NCBI GenBank assembly: GCA_937923265.1
Contig: CALAJY010000054.1
Coordinates: 1 to 11,371 of the forward strand
Reading direction: 5' to 3'
Source: an uncultured Tissierellia bacterium
Lineage (GTDB): Bacteria; Bacillota; Clostridia; Tissierellales; Peptoniphilaceae
DNA: 11,371 nt
Position numbers and translations under genes: made by a program. The notes below the pieces were generated by a model. The model ran no database searches and was not told the DNA's origin. It saw only the letters and a list, made by a program, of their open reading frames with translations. This document shows, in pieces, positions 6,713-11,364 of the stretch. Position 1 is the stretch's first letter. Each line of letters begins with the position of its first letter.

Positions 6713-7836
6713 TGTCATGGGAAGCAATGGGCTATTTTATTTTATGGTTGTTATTTCAAGGAACGAGTCTGCTTTTTAACCTGGTTTACTTTGCTCTCGC
6801 CCTCAATCCCCTCCTGGTCATCGGCGGGGCGAATCTAAGTGCCTTTCTTTTTTATCGGATGATTCCTTATTTTGAACAGGAAAAAACGCCGAACTGGTAT
6901 CTTCCCGCTTTTGTGCTTTATTTGCTCGTCTGTCGGCTGTGGAACCCCTTCCTCTTTTTGCTGCCGGGCATGGGCTGTTTTCTCTTTGGAAAACAACGAT
7001 TCTTGCTGCTGGGAATCTTACTTTGCTGGCAGGGGGGAAGAGAGAACCTGCTCTATTTGGGAGCTCTTCTGGGTTTTTCCTTTATCGCTCAGGTTTCCAT
7101 GCGGACCCTGCAAGAACGAGAACAAATCCACGCCTCCTATTTTTTGGTCCGGGATGCCAATGCCGCAAAGATTCGGGAGGATCGGCGGCTCATGGAGGAG
7201 CGAGACCTTTCCTACCGTCTTCACCGCAGAAATGATATTCTCAAGGAGAGGACGCGCATTGCCCGAGAAATCCATGATCATGTGGGGCATCGCCTCACCC
7301 GATCCATTCTTCAGCTCTCCGCCTATGAGGCGTTAAAACCGGACCAGGCGCCGGAGTTCGCCGCCGTCCGGAACAATTTGGAGCAGGCCATGGAGGACAT
7401 CCGAAAAAGTGTCCATGCGCTTCATGAGGAAGGGCTGTGTTTACAAACAGAACTTCAGGAGTTAATTAATAATTACCGGTTTTGTCCGGCCACTCTTCGG
7501 GTGGCCTATGAGCAGGAACCGGATGCCGACACCCACTACTGTGTCCTTCAAATCATTCGCGAGGCCTTGACCAACACCGCCAAACATTCGAATGCGGACC
7601 ACGTTACCATCCATTTTCAGCAGAGCCGTGACGAGTACCGGCTGCTTTACCGAGACAATGGAACAAGCGCTAATGCGCCAATCGTCAAGGGCTTGGGCTT
7701 GATTTCCATGGAAGAGCGGGTCCAGCGACTGCAGGGACGGATTTACATGAACCGGGAAGGCGGATTTCGTATTTTTGTAACCCTGCCCAAGGAAGAGGAG
7801 GTGAGCAACCATGAGGATCATCATCGTGGACAATGA
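6712..7836 (+). CDS. membrane sensor histidine kinase, NarL/DesK (HisKA_3) type
   Basis: This is a 374-residue kinase. Residues 1 to about 130 contain four or more hydrophobic segments with short loops and no large extracytoplasmic domain, as in intramembrane-sensing DesK/LnrJ/LiaS-like kinases. A charged linker (about 130-180) leads to the HisKA_3 dimerisation helix with the phosphoacceptor His188 in REIHDHVGHRLT. The ATPase domain shows the N-box Asn288 (REALTNTAKHS), the DNG box with Asp315, and GLGLISMEER (327-336). It should phosphorylate the regulator encoded immediately downstream, whose gene overlaps this one by 26 bases. The start is ATG 6712, because TGA at 6706-6708 closes the frame upstream. 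No ribosome binding site stands at normal distance; a strong AAGGGAGG (6671-6678) lies about 33 bases upstream, beyond the inverted repeat. ATG 6727 is an alternative start. Confidence 0.92.
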   Translation: MSWEAMGYFILWLLFQGTSLLFNLVYFALALNPLLVIGGANLSAFLFYRMIPYFEQEKTPNWYLPAFVLYLLVCRLWNPFLFLLPGMGCFLFGKQRFLLLGILLCWQGGRENLLYLGALLGFSFIAQVSMRTLQEREQIHASYFLVRDANAAKIREDRRLMEERDLSYRLHRRNDILKERTRIAREIHDHVGHRLTRSILQLSAYEALKPDQAPEFAAVRNNLEQAMEDIRKSVHALHEEGLCLQTELQELINNYRFCPATLRVAYEQEPDADTHYCVLQIIREALTNTAKHSNADHVTIHFQQSRDEYRLLYRDNGTSANAPIVKGLGLISMEERVQRLQGRIYMNREGGFRIFVTLPKEEEVSNHEDHHRGQ

Positions 7837-8485
7837 TCCGATTGTCTGCGAAAGTTTGCGGGTCATCATTGAGGAACAAAGCAAGGGGGACCAGGACCCC
7901 ATCCGGGTCGTGGCGACCGGTTTTTCCGGAGAAGACGCCATCCGGCTTCAAAGCGAGGAGCAGGCGGACATTCTCATTTTGGATATCCGGATGGACCCCA
8001 TGGATGGGATTGAAGCAGGACGGATTCTTCTCCAACGAGCCCCTGAGACGAAGTTGCTCTATTTGACAACCTTCCTGGATGATGAGTATATTATTGATGC
8101 TTTGAAATTAGGAGCCAAAGGCTATCTCATGAAATCCAAGGTGGCGCAGATTGTTCCCGCCCTTCGGTCCATTCAGGAGGGAAGGAGGGTGTTCGGGGAT
8201 GAGGTGTTTGAGAAGCTGCCATCGCTTCTGGAAAGGGGAGGGTCAAAGAGTGAACCGCCCTCTTCGTCGGATTCTCCGCTTTCGGGTTTGACGAAAAAGG
8301 AATGGGCTCTGTTGGAACTGGTGAGTCAGGGAAAAAACAACTCGGAAATTGCGGAAGAGCTCCATTTCAGCGTCGGCACCGTTCGCAATTACCTCTCCGC
8401 CATGCTGGAGAAAACGGGCCTGCGGGACCGTACCCAATTGGCGATTGCATATTATAAAGATAAAGGAAGGGGGAGCTCCCGGTGA
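7811..8485 (+). CDS. NarL/FixJ-family response regulator
   Basis: This is a 224-residue DNA-binding response regulator, the partner of the kinase upstream. The receiver domain (1 to about 120) has the acidic pair Asp7/Asp9, phosphoacceptor Asp58 (ILILDIRMD), Thr86 and Lys108, all in the expected places. A Ser/Pro-rich linker (about 143-158) joins it to a LuxR/GerE-type helix-turn-helix at about 160-211 (LTKKEWALLELVSQGKNNSEIA onward), in which VGTVRNYLSAMLEKTG is the recognition region. A strong ribosome binding site (GAGGAGGTGA) precedes the ATG, inside the end of the kinase gene. The likely target is the inverted repeat at 6689-6712, which would control the divergent exporter and perhaps its own operon. 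This mirrors LnrJK and LnrLMN, although in B. subtilis those genes lie on one strand. Confidence 0.95.
   Translation: MRIIIVDNDPIVCESLRVIIEEQSKGDQDPIRVVATGFSGEDAIRLQSEEQADILILDIRMDPMDGIEAGRILLQRAPETKLLYLTTFLDDEYIIDALKLGAKGYLMKSKVAQIVPALRSIQEGRRVFGDEVFEKLPSLLERGGSKSEPPSSSDSPLSGLTKKEWALLELVSQGKNNSEIAEELHFSVGTVRNYLSAMLEKTGLRDRTQLAIAYYKDKGRGSSR
8471..8480 (+). other. palindrome GGGAGCTCCC over the ribosome binding site of the J-domain gene
   Basis: The ribosome binding region AAGGGGGAG runs into a perfect 10-base palindrome ending 1 base before the GTG start codon at 8482. Pairing of GGG with CCC would cover part of the Shine-Dalgarno sequence. Ribosomes finishing the response regulator would disrupt it, so it may tie translation of the J-domain protein to that of the regulator. 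Confidence 0.35.
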
Positions 8486-9336
8486 AAAAAATTTGGGGTT
8501 CCATTTTATTTGGCTTGGCAAGGTTTATTGATGTACTATTTGGGGGACTCATTCAGGGATTGTCTATCCTTGTGAATGCCATTAAACAGGTAAGAGCACT
8601 CTTTGCTTCATTTTTTACCTGTCTCTTGTTTTTTATTATTCTCAACCCCTTTTCCCTGCTTTTACTGAACAATCGATGGATCCTTCTTCTGGTGCTTGTG
8701 TTGTTTATTGTGCCTTTGCTGGGATCCGGTTTTGTTTCCTTGCTCGACTATGGAAAGTATGTGTTGACGGAATACCTCTATGACCAGGCGGACTACTATC
8801 GTCTGGGAAGAGAGAGTCGGAAGAATTTTTCCAGTTATGGGCCGAGCTATTTTCGTAAGAAGCGGCAAGCGGAGGAAGAGGAGGCCAGAAAAAGACAGGA
8901 AGCGCAACAGGAAGAATGGGATCGAATCTTTCAGGAGTTCTTTCGACAAAATGGCGGAGGTTATGGGGATTTTGGATCGGGTTCCTCTTCGAACTTCAAC
9001 CAGGGCGGTTTTGGTGATTTCGGAGGTTTCGGCGGCTTTGGAGGATCCTATTATCAGCAAGGCCCGCAGGGAGGTTATGAGGGGTACCGGCAGCAACAGC
9101 AGCAGTATAACCCCTTCAGCGATTTTAAAAGTCAATATGAGAAAAACTGTGATGTTCTGGGCCTCTCCTATGATACCGATGAGTATCAGGTAAAGCTGGC
9201 CTATCGAAAGCTGGCGAAGAAATATCATCCCGACCTAAACAAGAGCCCCGATGCCACGAAAAAATTTCAGGAAGTGAATGCCGCTTACGAATTTTTGTCG
9301 AAAGAAAATATCGACCGTTACAAAAAGATGTCCTAG
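8482..9336 (+). CDS. membrane-anchored protein with C-terminal DnaJ domain (class C J-protein)
   Basis: This 284-residue protein begins with an amphipathic region and two or three hydrophobic segments (about 40-62 and 65-90). A charged, probably coiled-coil stretch follows (about 125-156, rich in Glu, Arg and Gln), then a Gly/Phe-rich region (about 158-195), a Gln/Tyr-rich spacer, and a J domain at the very C-terminus (about 222-284). The HPD motif that stimulates DnaK ATPase is intact (His249-Pro250-Asp251). There is no zinc-finger or substrate-binding domain, so it would recruit DnaK to the membrane and not act as a general DnaJ. The GTG start overlaps the regulator's TGA by four bases (GTGA), so the gene is a full member of the two-component operon. 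Its substrate is unknown; the kinase, the exporter permeases or stress-damaged membrane proteins are reasonable guesses. A terminator follows. Confidence 0.85.
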   Translation: MKKIWGSILFGLARFIDVLFGGLIQGLSILVNAIKQVRALFASFFTCLLFFIILNPFSLLLLNNRWILLLVLVLFIVPLLGSGFVSLLDYGKYVLTEYLYDQADYYRLGRESRKNFSSYGPSYFRKKRQAEEEEARKRQEAQQEEWDRIFQEFFRQNGGGYGDFGSGSSSNFNQGGFGDFGGFGGFGGSYYQQGPQGGYEGYRQQQQQYNPFSDFKSQYEKNCDVLGLSYDTDEYQVKLAYRKLAKKYHPDLNKSPDATKKFQEVNAAYEFLSKENIDRYKKMS

Positions 9337-9353
9337 AAAATTCTTATTTAAAG

Positions 9354-9380
9354 AAGAGCCGAATGGCTCTTTTTTTATTT
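9354..9380 (+). terminator. intrinsic terminator of the two-component/J-domain operon
   Basis: AAGAGCC (9354-9360), loop GAAT and GGCTCTT (9365-9371) form a perfect 7-bp stem running into a seven-base T-run, 17 bases after the stop codon of the J-domain gene. Confidence 0.9.
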
Positions 9381-9414
9381 GGAAAACGTAACATGGTAAG
9401 ATTCTATTCTATAT

Positions 9415-9457
9415 GTTAGAATTAACTAACAGAATGTTAGCAAATTCTAACATTCTG
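9415..9457. promoter_or_regulatory. two tandem operators GTTAG-N6-CTAAC upstream of ahpC
   Basis: Site 1 is GTTAG (9415-9419), six bases, CTAAC (9426-9430). Site 2 is GTTAG (9436-9440), six bases, CTAAC (9447-9451). The sites start 21 bp apart, two helical turns, so two dimers would sit on the same DNA face. Site 2 extends into a perfect 11-bp inverted repeat, CAGAATGTTAG (9430-9440) and CTAACATTCTG (9447-9457). The first arm of site 1 (TGTTAGAATT) can also pair with AATTCTAACA of site 2, so alternative RNA folds exist. A peroxide or redox regulator is the natural candidate. The TTAGAAT core recalls PerR boxes, but the half-site spacing does not fit the 7-1-7 consensus well. No convincing -35/-10 pair is visible; TATTCT at 9405-9410 is a weak -10 candidate. 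Confidence 0.6.
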
Positions 9458-9484
9458 AAATCTACGAAGTATAAGGAGGAAGCC

Positions 9485-10051
9485 ATGTCACTGATTAACA
9501 AAGCCGTTTCCGATTTTAAAACAATGGCCTATCAAAAGGGAGTCGGGGAGAAGGAGGTAAGTCTCAAGGATGTGAAGGGAAAATGGGCCGTATTTTTCTT
9601 CTATCCGGCAGATTTCACCTTTGTGTGTCCAACGGAGCTCGAAGATTTGCAGGCGAACTATGAAAAATTCAAGGAAGCAGACTGTGAAATCTATAGTGTT
9701 TCCTGTGATAGCCATTTCGTCCATAAGGCCTGGGCGGATGCCTCAGAAGCGATTAATGGGTTGGAGTTCACCATGCTAGCGGATCCGACCGGAAAAATAG
9801 CGAAAGACTTTGATGTTTACATTGAGGAGGAAGGGCAAGCCGAGCGCGGGACCTTTATCATCAATCCGGAAGGCGAAATCGTTGGATATGAAGTTAACGC
9901 AGGGAATGTAGGTCGTTCCGCAAAAGAACTCTTACGGAAAATTCATGCTTTCCAGTTTGTTCATGAACACGGAGATAAGGTGTGTCCTGCCAACTGGGAT
10001 ATCGGGGACGACACCTTGGAGCCATCAATGGATTTGGTTGGCAAACTTTAA
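9485..10051 (+). CDS. ahpC: alkyl hydroperoxide reductase subunit C (2-Cys peroxiredoxin)
   Basis: This is a 188-residue typical 2-Cys peroxiredoxin of AhpC/Prx1 type, the usual family length. The peroxidatic cysteine is Cys48 in FYPADFTFVCPTE and the resolving cysteine is Cys167 in KVCPANW. It reduces hydrogen peroxide, organic hydroperoxides and peroxynitrite in the cytoplasm and is normally recycled by AhpF or a thioredoxin-like reductase. No ahpF follows: a terminator comes directly after the gene, so the electron donor is encoded elsewhere. The start is ATG 9485 because AAGGAGG lies 5 bases upstream and the protein begins with the conventional MSLINK. The same frame is open from ATG 9413, but those 24 codons lie over the palindromic operators and have no ribosome binding site. 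Expression is probably controlled at the tandem operators at 9415-9457. Confidence 0.96.
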   Translation: MSLINKAVSDFKTMAYQKGVGEKEVSLKDVKGKWAVFFFYPADFTFVCPTELEDLQANYEKFKEADCEIYSVSCDSHFVHKAWADASEAINGLEFTMLADPTGKIAKDFDVYIEEEGQAERGTFIINPEGEIVGYEVNAGNVGRSAKELLRKIHAFQFVHEHGDKVCPANWDIGDDTLEPSMDLVGKL

Positions 10052-10090
10052 TCTCTGATATTTTAGGACAAGCATTCACAATTGCAAAGA

Positions 10091-10126
10091 AAAGAGATGG
10101 GATGACATATTCCCATCTCTTTTTTT
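10091..10126 (+). terminator. intrinsic terminator of ahpC
   Basis: AAAGAGATGGGA (10091-10102), an 8-base loop and TCCCATCTCTTT (10111-10122) form a perfect 12-bp stem followed by a T-run to 10126. Confidence 0.93.
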
Positions 10127-10158
10127 GAATATCGCCCTTATGATCATTTTACAAAACG

Positions 10159-10186
10159 TTGACATGCCACAAATTCGCAGTATAAT
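10159..10186 (+). promoter_or_regulatory. near-consensus sigma-A promoter of the DUF2975/HTH pair
   Basis: TTGACA (10159-10164) and TATAAT (10181-10186) are both perfect hexamers separated by 16 bases. The predicted transcription start is near 10193, inside the first 17-bp repeat at 10185-10201, as expected of a promoter kept off by a repressor. Confidence 0.85.
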
Positions 10187-10222
10187 ATTGATAAACAATA
10201 TATAAATGTTAATAAACAATAT
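10185..10222 (+). repeat. pair of 17-bp direct repeats, probable operators for the HTH regulator
   Basis: ATATTGATAAACAATAT (10185-10201) and ATGTTAATAAACAATAT (10206-10222) differ at two positions and are 21 bp apart, two helical turns. The first is itself an inverted repeat (ATATTG, ATAAA, CAATAT) overlapping the last two bases of the -10 element. The second ends only 10 bases before the ATG and abuts the ribosome binding site GGAGGGG. The layout suggests repression by the Cro/CI-type protein encoded two genes downstream. Confidence 0.65.
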
Positions 10223-10232
10223 GGAGGGGATT

Positions 10233-10705
10233 ATGAGGACGATTTCGCACTTTGTCAAAAGCCTATTGGTTCTTTTTGGAATCTTAGTTGTGTTTGTGGC
10301 GAGTGATATTTTACCGACACTGGCGGACCAATTTGTGGGGATGGATGCTGCGTTATCCCATTAAAACAACCGGTCCTTTTCCTGTCGGAAGGACTTCTCT
10401 TTCTTTTGCTCTTGGGCCTAGGAGTCATTTTTTACATGCTCCTTCTCTTCGATCGTCGAGCCTATTTCACCCGTTCCTTTTCCGGGAACTTGACAATCTT
10501 AATTATTCTTTGCATTTTGGCAGATGGACTTAGTTTGTTCCTTTTAGGCGTTCTCTATTTCTATGGGGGACCGGGACCGGCTGCATCGATGTTTCTCGTG
10601 GCGGCTATTTTTGTCATCACCATACTTGCCTTGGTTTTCCTCCTTCTCCGACAGATCATCCTTCGGGGAAAGTCTATTCAGGATGAAAACGAACTGACGA
10701 TTTGA
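10233..10705 (+). pseudogene. yoaS: DUF2975 membrane protein (YoaS-like), broken by a one-base frameshift
   Basis: The frame from ATG 10233 (GGAGGGG 6 bases upstream) codes for 43 residues beginning MRTISHFVKSLLVLFGILVV and stops at TAA 10362-10364. The frame one base back continues smoothly from 10361 with LKQPVLFLSEGLLFLLLLGL to TGA 10703-10705. Joined by restoring one T in CATTAAAA (10359-10366), the product would be about 157 residues with four hydrophobic segments, the size and layout of DUF2975 proteins such as YoaS. Its position directly before a YozG-type regulator supports this. Function of the family is unknown to me beyond the conserved pairing. The break may be a genuine mutation, a sequencing or assembly error, or less likely a frameshifting site; the sequence CCCATTAAAAC is not a classical slippery heptamer. 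Confidence 0.75.
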
Positions 10706-10711
10706 GGGATT

Positions 10712-10930
10712 ATGATTATTGTTCATTTAGATGTAATAATGGCAAAAAACAAAATGACGGTTCAAGAACTGAGCCAAAGAGTGGGCATTACCCCGGCGAA
10801 TATTTCTATTTTAAAAAATGGTCATGCCAGAGCCGTCCGGTTTACGACTTTGGAGGCGATTTGCGAGATTCTGCATTGTCAGCCAGGCGATCTTCTCGAG
10901 TATCGTGAGGGGGAGTCATCGGAACAGTAG
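10712..10930 (+). CDS. yozG: small Cro/CI-type HTH regulator, YozG-like (HTH_26)
   Basis: This 72-residue protein consists almost wholly of one helix-turn-helix domain. It has the hallmarks of the YozG group: the start MIIVHLDVIMAKNKM, then ELSQRVGITPANISILKNGHARAVRF as the helix-turn-helix, and FTTLEAICEILHCQPGDLLEY at the end. The start codon follows GAGGG, only 6 bases after the stop codon of the DUF2975 frame, so the two form one operon. Regulators of this type normally pair with a DUF2975 membrane protein and probably repress their own promoter; the 17-bp repeats at 10185-10222 are the obvious sites. The gene is intact even though its partner is broken. No clear terminator follows. Confidence 0.9.
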   Translation: MIIVHLDVIMAKNKMTVQELSQRVGITPANISILKNGHARAVRFTTLEAICEILHCQPGDLLEYREGESSEQ

Positions 10931-10967
10931 AGTCTTGCTCCTATTTCTTCTACTTTTCCTTTGAAAA

Positions 10968-11114
10968 TCAGACTCCTTTCTGTGTAAAAATTGAATCGTG
11001 GTTTCCTGTCGCTTCTTTGAAATAGGCTTTCGCCGATGGGAGGTTCGAGAAGACGAATCCTTTCTTATTTTCGCTTGTAGTAGCTTTCTTACGAGAAAGG
11101 AGGGAATGATTCAA
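10968..11114 (-). CDS. doubtful 48-codon reading frame on the minus strand
   Basis: The frame reads LNHSLLSRKKATTSENKKGF, continues through SNLPSAKAYFKEATGNHD and ends SIFTQKGV. The amino acid mix looks more protein-like than a random frame in AT-rich DNA. However, the only start is TTG without a ribosome binding site, and the frame lies against the direction of the strong promoter nearby. It may be a spurious frame in conserved leader DNA, or the remnant of a gene. Listed so that it can be compared with other genomes. Confidence 0.2.
   Translation of the reverse strand: MNHSLLSRKKATTSENKKGFVFSNLPSAKAYFKEATGNHDSIFTQKGV
11084..11099 (+). other. hairpin overlapping a ribosome binding site
   Basis: CTTTCT (11084-11089), loop TACG and AGAAAG (11094-11099) form a perfect 6-bp stem with a UNCG-like tetraloop (UACG). 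The stem runs directly into AAAGGAGGG (11096-11104), so folding would partly hide that ribosome binding site. Confidence 0.45.
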
Positions 11115-11197
11115 TGGGGACAGAAAAAATTAAGGAAGTCCTTGACTTTTCTTTAAATCATGGTAGACTACTAAAAGTGCCTTACGAAAGGGCGTAA
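11114..11197 (+). CDS. possible 27-residue small peptide
   Basis: ATG 11114 is preceded at 9 bases by AAAGGAGGG, as strong a ribosome binding site as any in the window. The frame runs 27 codons: it begins MGTEKIKEVLDFSLN, continues HGRLLKVPYERA and ends TAA. It is charged and has no signal or membrane segment. The hairpin at 11084-11099 abuts the ribosome binding site, and a promoter-like sequence lies within the frame. It could be a leader peptide or a real small protein; without comparative data I cannot decide. No family recognised. Confidence 0.3.
   Translation: MGTEKIKEVLDFSLNHGRLLKVPYERA
11142..11169 (+). promoter_or_regulatory. candidate upstream promoter (TTGACT-N16-TAGACT)
   Basis: TTGACT (11142-11147) and TAGACT (11164-11169) are spaced by 16 bases, with five and four matches to consensus. 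It lies about 95 bases upstream of the stronger promoter at 11236-11264, an arrangement like the tandem P1/P2 promoters of rRNA operons. It overlaps the 27-codon reading frame, so the two readings compete. Confidence 0.45.
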
Positions 11198-11204
11198 AAC
11201 TGAA

Positions 11205-11264
11205 GTTAAATCTTTAAAAAAAGTTTTAATTTTAATTGACAGTCTTTTGAAAAGGCGCTATAAT
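11205..11264 (+). promoter_or_regulatory. very strong sigma-A promoter with A/T-rich upstream element
   Basis: TTGACA (11236-11241) and TATAAT (11259-11264) are perfect hexamers with the ideal 17-base spacer. About 30 bases immediately upstream are almost pure A/T (TTTAAAAAAAGTTTTAATTT and flanks), as in the UP elements of rRNA and tRNA promoters. Nothing protein-coding starts in the remaining 107 bases, so a stable-RNA operon beginning outside the window is the most natural target. Confidence 0.8.
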
Positions 11265-11345
11265 AATAAAGTCACATTAAGTGACGCGGACCTACACAAC
11301 AGAATATCAATCAATAAACTTTGAGTTTAAATAATTCAAAATTAA

Positions 11346-11364
11346 CGAGTCAGAATTGAACTCG
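11346..11364 (+). other. inverted repeat CGAGT-N9-ACTCG near the window end
   Basis: A 5-bp stem with a 9-base loop is followed by AACTTTT at the window edge. It could be part of the leader or processing stem of an RNA operon, or a weak terminator or attenuator. The sequence that would decide lies outside the window. Confidence 0.3.

Noticed and set aside
9413..9484. Longer start of ahpC at ATG 9413.
   Set aside because: The extra 24 codons lie on the palindromic operators and lack a ribosome binding site; ATG 9485 follows AAGGAGG and gives the usual length.
10288..10533. 81-codon plus-strand frame in the DUF2975 region.
   Set aside because: It runs in the third frame, with an unlikely composition and no ribosome binding site; the other two frames join into a recognisable four-helix protein.
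11030..11070. GGTTCGA and CGAATCC resembling the T-arm of a tRNA.
   Set aside because: The surrounding bases do not form an acceptor stem, D-arm or anticodon arm, and the arms are separated by six bases in the wrong arrangement.
11271..11285. GTCAC-N5-GTGAC at the strong promoter as a second copy of the kinase-region operator.
   Set aside because: It shares the TCAC/GTGA core, but the arms are shorter and the spacing is 5 instead of 8, so a common binding protein is not supported.
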